DNA of 64,000 bases, from the NCBI GenBank assembly GCA_017472305.1, contig JAFUQP010000012.1:1-64000 (forward strand), given 5' to 3'. The notes beneath the pieces were generated by a model. That model made no database searches. It saw only the letters and a list, made by a program, of their open reading frames with translations, and was not told the origin of the DNA. The stretch is from Clostridia bacterium (lineage in GTDB: Bacteria > Bacillota > Clostridia > Oscillospirales > CAG-272). Within the stretch, counting starts at the first letter, position 1, and the number at the start of each line of letters is the position of its first letter. Positions 41,926 through 49,323 of this stretch are shown piece by piece. A program made the position numbers and the translations under genes.

Positions 41926-44193
41926 TTAAAGCTTGTTTCTCATAATCTTTCCGCTTATCGTCTTGGGAAGTTCCTTGCGGAATTCAACGACACGGGGATA
42001 CTTATAAGGAGCTGTATGCTGCTTTACGTAATTCTGGATTTCAGTCTTAAGCTCGTCTGTTCCCTCAACCCCGGCAACGAGAACTATGCAAGCCTTGACA
42101 ACCTGGCCTCTTACCTCGTCGGGAGCAGCGCAAACACCGCACTCAAGAACGTAAGGAAGCTCCATAATCGTAGATTCTATCTCGAACGGGCCTATGCGGT
42201 ATCCCGACGACTTGATGACGTCGTCAGCGCGTCCTACGTACCAGTAGTAGCCGTCCTCGTCGCGCCACGCAAGGTCACCCGTGTGATAAAGTCCGTCGTG
42301 CCATACGCTCTTGGTTGCTTCCTCGTTGAGATAATAGCCGAGGAATACGCCGGGAGAGGTCTTTTCCTTCGTGTTGATAACGATTTCACCGTTAACGCCG
42401 TCGGGCACGGGATTTCCGTCGGTATCAACAAGGTCGATGCCGTATCCGGGAACCGGCTTACCCATAGCGCCGGGCTTAAGCTCGGTGCCGAGAAGGTTTG
42501 CAATACCGAGAGTCATCTCGGTCTGACCGAAGCCCTCTGCAATGCGAAGCCCCGTGCTCTTTTCGAACTGATAGAACACCTCGGGGTTGAGCGCCTCGCC
42601 CGCGGTGGTCGCGTGGCGGATAGAGGAAAGGTCGTACTTGCTCAAATCCTGCTTGATAAGCATTCGGTACATAGTAGGCGGCGCGCAGAAGGTGGTTATG
42701 CCGTATTTTGCGAACATCGGGAGAATTTTTGCCGAATCAAATCTGTCAAAGTCGTAGGTGAATACCGCGCCCTCGCAGAGCCACTGACCGTAGAGCTTGC
42801 CCCAGAGAGCCTTACCCCAGCCTGTTTCGGAGATGGTGAAGTGAAGTCCGTCGCTCTCGCACAGATGCCAGTATTTAGCGGTAACGTAGTGACCGAGAGC
42901 GTACTTGTAGGAGTGAACAGCCATCTTGGGATATCCCGTAGTGCCCGAGGTAAAGAGCATAAGCATAGGGTCGCTTCCACAGGGCGCTCCCTCCTCGCGA
43001 AGGTATCTGCGGCTGAACAGCGGGTATTCCTTATCGTAATCGTGCCAGCCCTCTCTCTCACCGCCAACGAGAATTTTGGTAAGCGACTTGCCGTAATTCT
43101 TCTCGGCAAGCTCAACCTGATGGGCGGTATCTCCGTCTGCCGTACAGAGAATAGCGCTGACCCCCGCAGCGTTAAAGCGGTAGGTAAAGTCGTGCTCGAC
43201 GAGCTGATTTGTCGCAGGGATTGCGATAGCTCCGAGCTTATGAAGTCCGAGTATCGCGAACCAGAACTGATAGTGACGCTTAAGAACGAGCATAACTCTG
43301 TCGCCGCGCTTGATGCCGAGCGACTTGAAGTAGTTTACGCTCTGTGAGGAGGCGTCCTTAATATCCTTAAAGGTAAATCTGCGCTCGGTCATATCGTTTG
43401 AAATATGAATCATCGCGCACTTATCGGGATTCTTGCGTGCTATCTCGTCAACCGTGTCGAAGGCAAAGTTGTAGGACTCCTCGCCGCGGAAGCCTATATC
43501 GACAAGACAGCCGTTCTCGTCCTCAACGGGCTTGATAAACTTCTCGCAAAGGAGAGGCCTGCGGTCGGCGGTATGCACTCGGCTTGCCGTATGCATGGGC
43601 TGGTCGGTGCTGTCGTCCGACATAATCATAGCAAGGAATACGCAGTCCTCGCCGTCGATAGCTATCATACCGTGGGGTGTCGAGGACTTGAAGAACACGC
43701 TGTCGCCCTCACGGAGGATTTCCTCGCGGTCGCCTATACGAACGCGAAGCGAGCCCTTAAGAACGAGGTCGAACTCCTGTCCGGCGTGAGTAACTGTATT
43801 AATAGGAAGCTTCTGCAGCTCCTCGGAGTATTCGTAGGTAACCCAATAGGGGGTTGCTATCTTCTGTCTGAAGAGGGGTGCCATATCCTGAATGGTAATG
43901 CCGTCCTCGCTTGCGGTCGTAAGACCCTTTCCCTTTCGGGTTATGGTATATCCCGAGAGCTTTGCGCTGTGGCCCTCAAGTATTTCGGTAATCTCAATGC
44001 CGCAAACCTTCGCGCACTTATGCATAAAGGTAAAGGGCAGATCAACAGTTCCCGACTCGTAGGAAATATAAGTATCCTCCGAAAGGTCAGTCAGCTTTGC
44101 CATTTCAGCCGTGCTGTATCCAAGTATCTCACGAAGCTCGCGAATTCGCTCTGCTATCCTTTCGAGCTGATTTGTGTCGGTTTGGTTGAGCAT
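41926..44193 (-). CDS. XRE helix-turn-helix + cupin + AMP-forming acyl-CoA synthetase fusion (copy 2)
   Basis: A 755-residue paralogue of the 39479-41758 protein with the same order: XRE domain (about 12-68, RIRELREILGYSTAEMAKLT), cupin (about 105-185, EFDLVLKGSLRVRIGDREE, STPHGMIAIDGEDC) and synthetase (about 225-755, FTSGTTGYPKMAVH, GFGQTEMTL, YHTGDLAWRDEDGYYWYVG, ISGKIMRNKL). The synthetase halves are very similar and the XRE-cupin halves much less so, as if the sensing parts have diverged. AAGGAG precedes the ATG. Unlike copy 1 it is under a T-box leader, so amino-acid starvation sensed through a tRNA should raise it. Confidence 0.9.
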   Translation of the reverse strand: MLNQTDTNQLERIAERIRELREILGYSTAEMAKLTDLSEDTYISYESGTVDLPFTFMHKCAKVCGIEITEILEGHSAKLSGYTITRKGKGLTTASEDGITIQDMAPLFRQKIATPYWVTYEYSEELQKLPINTVTHAGQEFDLVLKGSLRVRIGDREEILREGDSVFFKSSTPHGMIAIDGEDCVFLAMIMSDDSTDQPMHTASRVHTADRRPLLCEKFIKPVEDENGCLVDIGFRGEESYNFAFDTVDEIARKNPDKCAMIHISNDMTERRFTFKDIKDASSQSVNYFKSLGIKRGDRVMLVLKRHYQFWFAILGLHKLGAIAIPATNQLVEHDFTYRFNAAGVSAILCTADGDTAHQVELAEKNYGKSLTKILVGGEREGWHDYDKEYPLFSRRYLREEGAPCGSDPMLMLFTSGTTGYPKMAVHSYKYALGHYVTAKYWHLCESDGLHFTISETGWGKALWGKLYGQWLCEGAVFTYDFDRFDSAKILPMFAKYGITTFCAPPTMYRMLIKQDLSKYDLSSIRHATTAGEALNPEVFYQFEKSTGLRIAEGFGQTEMTLGIANLLGTELKPGAMGKPVPGYGIDLVDTDGNPVPDGVNGEIVINTKEKTSPGVFLGYYLNEEATKSVWHDGLYHTGDLAWRDEDGYYWYVGRADDVIKSSGYRIGPFEIESTIMELPYVLECGVCAAPDEVRGQVVKACIVLVAGVEGTDELKTEIQNYVKQHTAPYKYPRVVEFRKELPKTISGKIMRNKL

Positions 44194-44241
44194 GATTTTT
44201 CTCCTTTTCTGTATTTTGTCAGACTGTGAACGCGCCCTGAG

Positions 44242-44499
44242 AAAAACAAAAATCGCCTCAAGAGTACGTTCTCTTTGAGGCGAGTAATATTATACCCGTG
44301 GTACCACTCAATTTGCGCTATGCGCCACTTCAGGCTCTATTAAGCCCTATCCCTTAACGCGGGGAACGTAAGACCCTGGCAAAACGCTCGAATCTTCAGC
44401 TCGGAAGTGATGGGCACATAGGCTATTAGCTATCGGCTCGCACCGTACGCCGACTCTCTGTAAGCTTTTTCACCGTGCCGTCTTCGTCACAGCTTTTAT
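44242..44499 (-). ncRNA. T-box riboswitch upstream of fusion copy 2
   Basis: On the minus strand the leader has a Stem I distal segment (44460-44432: AGAGAGTCGG ... GGTGCGAGCC), the T-box GAGTGGTACCACGGG (44309-44294) and a terminator with 12-bp arms (44283-44271 and 44264-44253) and T-rich tail. Uncharged tRNA would bind and favour antitermination. A stem of GGCAC/GTGCC places CATCAC in the likely specifier loop, so AUC (Ile) followed by A is one reading; this is tentative. Confidence 0.9.
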
Positions 44500-44505
44500 G
44501 AAAAT

Positions 44506-44534
44506 ATTCTACCACATCTTTTTTCAAATGTCAA
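44506..44534 (-). promoter_or_regulatory. Promoter of T-box leader for fusion copy 2
   Basis: TTGACA (44534-44529), 17-base spacer, TAGAAT (44511-44506) on the minus strand. Confidence 0.8.
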
Positions 44535-44630
44535 ACATTTTTTCACCGTCATTTTGCCCAAAGTTACAAAAAATGGCAGCTTGTTTTTTAACAAAACTTA
44601 CAAATCTGGCAATTTTGTTAACTTTCCCCC

Positions 44631-44659
44631 TTGACAAAGTGGGGATTTGGTGTTTTAAT
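44631..44659 (+). promoter_or_regulatory. Promoter of T-box leader for LeuA-like operon
   Basis: TTGACA (44631-44636), 17-base spacer, TTTAAT (44654-44659). Confidence 0.7.
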
Positions 44660-44684
44660 ATACGTATCTGATAGCCATTTACCG

Positions 44685-44947
44685 AAAGACAATGACGGAA
44701 ACTACCCCTGTTTCAGAAGCTGCAGAGAGTCGGCGTACGGTGCGAGCCGATGCGAAAGAGATTGGGCGTTCTTCTTCCCGAGTCGGTCTTGTCAAAGCGA
44801 AAGCGAGTAATGAGACACGGGCGCTCCCGTTACAGAGCAGGACCTTGCTTGAGGTTTTGAGTGATTTCCCTTTTCGGGGGATAATCAGGGTGGTACCGCG
44901 AATTCAAATTCGTCCCTGAGCCGCATAGAGCGGGCTCGGGTTTTTTT
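44685..44947 (+). ncRNA. T-box riboswitch upstream of LeuA-like operon
   Basis: Stem I is closed by GACAA/TTGTC (from 44688 and 44788), with the distal segment 44723-44751. The T-box AGGGTGGTACCGCG is at 44887-44900. The terminator has GAGCCGC/GCGGGCTC-type arms (44914-44940) and seven T (44941-44947). The specifier could not be read: the 3' side of the presumed loop is pyrimidine-rich (GTTCTTCTT). Control by uncharged tRNA implies that the genes downstream serve amino-acid supply. Confidence 0.92.
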
Positions 44948-45029
44948 GTTTTTTATCGAAAGCTATTAACGGTAAAAGCTTATTATACGATAATTTATCA
45001 AAGTCTTATTATACGAAAGGAAAACTGTT

Positions 45030-46430
45030 ATGAAGGAAATCAGGCTCAGCGATGCGACGATGAAGCAGATATCGGAGGATTTCGTCCTATCCTTTAAGGA
45101 AAAGATTGAATTTGCAAAGCTGCTTGACAGGCTCGGAGTTGATATTATTGAGCTCGAGGGAATAAGCAACAGAAGAATCGACTCGCTGCGTATAAAATCC
45201 ATTGCGGCCGCAGTTACCGAGAGCAGCATAGCAGCTCCCGTAGAATTAAACGGCGAAAGCATTGAGGCAACCTGGGCGGCTCTGAAGCTTGCAAAGCACC
45301 CGAGGCTTCAAGTTGTAGCGCCTATGAGCGCCGTACGGATAGAGTACCTTTATCATAAAAAGCCCGACGCAATGCTCGAGGCTATAACCGAGACGGTTGC
45401 AAAATGCGCCTCTCTCTCTGCCGACGTTGAATTCATAGCAGAGGACGCAACGAGAGGCGAGGAGGAATTCCTCACTGCTGCAATCAAGGCAGCGATAAGC
45501 GCAGGCGCAACCACCGTAACACTCTCCGACACGGCGGGCACTATGCTTCCGACCGAGCTTTCGGACTTTATTTGCCGTCAGTACGAGCTTATCCCCGAGC
45601 TTCGGGACGTCTGTCTTGGCATCTCGGCATCAAACGTCATTTCAATGGCAGACGCGTCGTCTATTGCCGCAGTTGCCTGCGGCGCGGAGCAGATTACCGC
45701 GGCGGCATACCCGATAGAGCTTGCTTCCCTCTCAAATATTGCGCGTATTCTCGCGGCAAAGGGCGACACGCTTGACGCCCACTCGACGGTAAGAATGACC
45801 GAGCTTGGCAGAATCATAGCTCAGATAGAGCGTATCTGCCAGACAGGCAAGACGGCTCAGAGGACCTCGGGCGGCGAGGCTGATGACCTGTTCCTCACGC
45901 TTCACGACGATATTTCCGCCGTAACGGTTGCCGCGGCAAAGCTCGGCTACGACCTCTCCGAGGAGGATACGGTCAAGGTATACGGCGCGTTCAGGGAAAT
46001 TGCCGAGAAGAAGGAGCGGGTAGGACTTAAGGAGCTTGACGCAATAGTAGCATCATACGCTATGCAGGTTCCCCCGATTTACAAGCTCGACACCTATCTT
46101 ATAACCTCGGGCAATACGGTTTCGGCAACGGCTCATATCAAGCTTACGAAGAACGGCACGCCCGTCGAGGGCGTTTATATGGGCGACGGCTCTATCGATG
46201 CCGCCTTCCAGGCAATAGAAAGAATTACAGGCTGCCACTACGAGCTTGACGACTTCCAGCTCCAAGCAGTTACAGAGGGCCGCGAGGCTATGGGACAGAC
46301 CGTAGTTAAGCTCCGCTCGGCAGGCAAGGTATATTCCGGTCGCGGAATATCCACCGATATAGTCGGCGCGGGTATACAGGCATACCTCAGCGCGCTCAAC
46401 AAAATAATCTATGAGGAGGAGGCAGAATGA
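45030..46430 (+). CDS. 2-isopropylmalate synthase-like protein with degenerate active site
   Basis: A 466-residue member of the LeuA/homocitrate synthase family. Residues 1 to about 290 form the DRE-TIM barrel (VEFIAEDATRGEEEFL, AGATTVTLSDTAGTMLPTE). Its catalytic motifs are lost: L-R-D-G is LSDA, the metal motif H-x-H-N-D is ISASNV (about 198), and G-E-R-x-G-N is missing. The C-terminal leucine-binding domain (about 340-462) is intact: GDGSIDAAFQAIERI, AVTEGREAMGQTVVKL, GRGISTDIVGAGIQAYLSALN. It is unlikely to make isopropylmalate. A leucine-sensing or scaffolding role is inference. AAAGGAAA precedes the ATG; its end overlaps the next gene (ATGA). It is under a T-box. Confidence 0.85.
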   Translation: MKEIRLSDATMKQISEDFVLSFKEKIEFAKLLDRLGVDIIELEGISNRRIDSLRIKSIAAAVTESSIAAPVELNGESIEATWAALKLAKHPRLQVVAPMSAVRIEYLYHKKPDAMLEAITETVAKCASLSADVEFIAEDATRGEEEFLTAAIKAAISAGATTVTLSDTAGTMLPTELSDFICRQYELIPELRDVCLGISASNVISMADASSIAAVACGAEQITAAAYPIELASLSNIARILAAKGDTLDAHSTVRMTELGRIIAQIERICQTGKTAQRTSGGEADDLFLTLHDDISAVTVAAAKLGYDLSEEDTVKVYGAFREIAEKKERVGLKELDAIVASYAMQVPPIYKLDTYLITSGNTVSATAHIKLTKNGTPVEGVYMGDGSIDAAFQAIERITGCHYELDDFQLQAVTEGREAMGQTVVKLRSAGKVYSGRGISTDIVGAGIQAYLSALNKIIYEEEAE

Positions 46431-48940
46431 AGCTTTCGTTTTCAACGCGCGGCTGGCCGGGGCTCTCGTTTGAGGATATGCTCGGTACGGCAACAGATAT
46501 GGGCTTTTCGGGTGTGGAAATATACAATTTGCAAAGCTTTAATGCGCTCACCGACAAGGGCGGTCCCTTCCATAAATACAATACCGCTGCAACCGCGCGC
46601 GACCTTCGGGAAAGAAGGCTCTCGGTTCCCTGCTTCGATACGTCCTGCGATATTTCTCTCGGCAAGGAGAGCGTAGACACCGTAAAAGGACTTATGGAAA
46701 TCGCGCGAAACGCGCAGGTTCCCTACGTAGTAGTATGCGCGCTGACCGATAACGAGGAGGCTGTTTGCTCGGTGCTCGAGGAGCTTTTGCCCACCGCAGA
46801 GGCTCTTAACGTTTCGATACTCGTCAAGACCAGCGGAATTTATTCCGATACCGCAAGGCTTCGCAATATGCTCGACCGCTTCGCAAGCGACAACCTTGCC
46901 GTTCTTTGGGATATTCACCACCCCTACAGAGATAACGGCGAGTCGGGCGACACCACCATAAAGAACCTCGGCAGCTACGTAAAGCACGTCCATATGCGCG
47001 ACTCAGACGACTCGGGCGCCTATCAGCTTATCGGCGAGGGCACTATGCCAATCGACGACTTTATGCGCGCGCTTTCCTCGGTCAACTACGATAACTTCAT
47101 CTCGCTTGAGTGGAAGCCCGAGTGGCTCGAGGACCTTCAGGACCCCGAAATCATATTCCCCTACTTCGTCAACTATATGTCGCGCTTCAGCCCGACAAGG
47201 GATATGAAGAAGAAGCTCTACTTCAACCACGACGGCACAGGGCAGTACATCTGGAAGAAGGACGAGCTTATAAACCTCACCTTCTCCGAGGTGCTTGACC
47301 GAGTTGCCGACGAGGTTCCCGACCAGTATTGCTTCAAATATACCACCCTTGATTACACGAGAACCTACGCACAGTTCCGCGAGGAGGTTGACCGCTTCGC
47401 GAGAGCGCTCGTATCGCTCGGTGTCAAGGCAGGCTCAAAGGTCGCAATCTGGGCAACCAACCTTCCTGCCTGGTATATAACCTTCTGGGCAACGGTTAAG
47501 CTCGGCGCGGTTCTCGTAACCGTAAACACAGCGTATAAAATTCACGAGGCGGAATACCTTCTCCGTCAGTCGGACACCCATACTCTCGTTATGATAGAGA
47601 GCTGTCTTGACTCGAACTACCGCGAGATTATCAACACCCTCTGCCCCGAGATTAAGGATACGAAGCCCGGCGAGCCTCTTCACTCAAAAAGGCTTCCCTT
47701 CCTTCGCAACGTAATAACAGTAGGCTTCAAGCAGGAGGGCTCTCTCACCTTCGACGAGGCTATGGCAAGATACAAGCTTGTCAGCTCCGAGCAGGTAGCG
47801 AGAATGGCAGCCGAGGTACGCCCGTCAGACGTCTGCAATATGCAGTACACCTCGGGTACGACAGGCTTCCCGAAGGGAGTTATGCTCACCCACTACAACG
47901 TTATCAACAACGGAAAGTGTATCGGCGACCGTATGGGGCTTTCAACGGCTGACAGAATGATGATACACGTGCCGATGTTCCACTGCTTCGGTATGACGCT
48001 CTCGATGACCTCGTCTATGACGCACGGCACTACTATGTGTCCTATGCCCTACTTCTCGGCTAAATCCTCTCTTGCCTGCATAAATCAGGAGAAGATTACC
48101 TGCTTCAACGGCGTTCCGACTATGTTTATTGCGATGTTCAATCACAAAAACTACCGAAGCACCGACTTCTCGCATATGAGAACCGGAATTATGGCAGGCG
48201 CGGGCTGCCCGCCCGAGCTTATGCGCCGCGCCGCAAGGCCCGACGAGATGAATATGACGGGTATAGTCAGCGTTTACGGACAGACCGAGTGCGCCCCGGG
48301 TAACACTATGAGCTCCTGGACCGACCCGCTTGAGGTACGTACCGAAACCGTCGGATACGCATTCCCCCACGTTCGCTGTAAGATTGTAGACCCCGAAACC
48401 GGCGAGGAGGTAGGACCCGGTGTGAACGGCGAGTTCTGCGCCAAGGGCTACAACACCATGAAGGGCTACTACAAAATGCCTATGGCAACAAAGGGCACGG
48501 TAGACGAGGACGGCTGGCTTCATTCGGGCGACCTTGCCTCTCGCGACGAGAACGGAAATTACAGGATAACCGGCCGACTTAAGGATATGATAATCCGCGG
48601 CGGCGAGAACATCTACCCGAAGGAAATTGAGGAGTTTATATACACCCACCCACAGACCAAGGACGTTCAGGTTATCGGAGTTCCCGACAAGAAATACGGC
48701 GAGGAGATAATGGCTTGCATTATCCTAAAGGAGCCGGGCAGCGTTACCGCCGAGGAGATGACTGATTTCATAAAGGCGAGCATGGCGCGCCACAAGGTTC
48801 CGAAGTATATTGAGTTCGTATCGAGCTTCCCTATGAACGCGGCAGGAAAAATCCTCAAATACAAAATGCGCGAGGAAGCGGCGGCAAGGCTCGGACTCAC
48901 AGGCGACGGCTCCGACACCGCAGGCCCCGGCAAGACTTGA
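46427..48940 (+). CDS. Xylose-isomerase-like TIM barrel fused to acyl-CoA synthetase
   Basis: An 837-residue two-part protein. Residues 1 to about 258 form a sugar-phosphate isomerase/epimerase-type barrel (MGFSGVEIYNLQSF) whose metal ligands look intact: Asp in VLWDIHHP, His in VKHVHMRDSD, Glu in FISLEWKPEW. Residues about 275-825 form an AMP-forming fatty-acyl-CoA synthetase: QYTSGTTGFPKGVMLTH, YGQTECAPGN, HSGDLASRDENG, GRLKDMIIRGGENIYPKE, and the Lys in AAGKILKYKM. It is translationally coupled to the LeuA-like gene and shares its T-box. The synthetase half belongs to a different subgroup from the XRE-cupin fusions. What the barrel acts on is unknown. Confidence 0.9.
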   Translation: MKLSFSTRGWPGLSFEDMLGTATDMGFSGVEIYNLQSFNALTDKGGPFHKYNTAATARDLRERRLSVPCFDTSCDISLGKESVDTVKGLMEIARNAQVPYVVVCALTDNEEAVCSVLEELLPTAEALNVSILVKTSGIYSDTARLRNMLDRFASDNLAVLWDIHHPYRDNGESGDTTIKNLGSYVKHVHMRDSDDSGAYQLIGEGTMPIDDFMRALSSVNYDNFISLEWKPEWLEDLQDPEIIFPYFVNYMSRFSPTRDMKKKLYFNHDGTGQYIWKKDELINLTFSEVLDRVADEVPDQYCFKYTTLDYTRTYAQFREEVDRFARALVSLGVKAGSKVAIWATNLPAWYITFWATVKLGAVLVTVNTAYKIHEAEYLLRQSDTHTLVMIESCLDSNYREIINTLCPEIKDTKPGEPLHSKRLPFLRNVITVGFKQEGSLTFDEAMARYKLVSSEQVARMAAEVRPSDVCNMQYTSGTTGFPKGVMLTHYNVINNGKCIGDRMGLSTADRMMIHVPMFHCFGMTLSMTSSMTHGTTMCPMPYFSAKSSLACINQEKITCFNGVPTMFIAMFNHKNYRSTDFSHMRTGIMAGAGCPPELMRRAARPDEMNMTGIVSVYGQTECAPGNTMSSWTDPLEVRTETVGYAFPHVRCKIVDPETGEEVGPGVNGEFCAKGYNTMKGYYKMPMATKGTVDEDGWLHSGDLASRDENGNYRITGRLKDMIIRGGENIYPKEIEEFIYTHPQTKDVQVIGVPDKKYGEEIMACIILKEPGSVTAEEMTDFIKASMARHKVPKYIEFVSSFPMNAAGKILKYKMREEAAARLGLTGDGSDTAGPGKT

Positions 48941-49026
48941 TTGCAAACGCAGAATTTGCAAAGAACTGTTTACAAAACGCCTGTTAAAAGGGCATAATCG
49001 CAAGGAACAGTTTACAACTTTAAAAC

Positions 49027-49085
49027 AAAAAGCACGTCAGATATTACGGGAGCCTCAGCTCCACTCTGGCGTGCTTTTTTTATTT
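49027..49085 (+). terminator. Rho-independent terminator of LeuA-like operon
   Basis: AAAAAGCACGTCAG (49027-49040) pairs with 49066-49079, with a nested GGAGC/GCTCC hairpin inside, followed by T-rich sequence. Confidence 0.9.
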
Positions 49086-49154
49086 TACCGCTACCAGCAC
49101 TCTGTAAAAGCTTTATATAAAGCTTTAAAATCTTGAAAAAAATAGCAAAATTTG

Positions 49155-49183
49155 TTGACAAGGCTAAAATTGTGTGTTAAAAT
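49155..49183 (+). promoter_or_regulatory. Promoter of nucleoside ABC transporter operon
   Basis: TTGACA (49155-49160), 17-base spacer, TAAAAT (49178-49183). Confidence 0.75.
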
Positions 49184-49189
49184 AAATTG

Positions 49190-49320
49190 TGTCGTTATTA
49201 TGAACGAAAGTCGAAATCCGACGAATTTTGATTTGTAGAGGCCAAAGGCTTTTATAAATAAATTGCGTACCGCGGTGAATGCAAGCTACGGACGCGAAAA
49301 ATTTTTAAGGAGGAACATTA
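49190..49320 (+). other. Structured 5' leader of unknown class
   Basis: About 130 bases lie between the promoter and the ATG of the BmpA-like gene. Short hairpins are possible at GTCGAAATCCGAC, GGCCAAAGGC and GCGTACCG ... CGGACGC. It does not show the conserved purine-riboswitch core. It may be an unrecognised regulatory RNA. Confidence 0.35.
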
Positions 49321-49323
49321 AAA

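Noticed and set aside
42016..43347. 443-codon plus-strand frame opposite fusion copy 2
   Set aside because: It mirrors a strongly conserved acyl-CoA synthetase domain. Long antisense frames are expected here from the codon bias (GAG/AAG/CTC).
49190..49320. Purine riboswitch ahead of the nucleoside transporter
   Set aside because: The conserved loop sequences of the purine aptamer were looked for and are not present.
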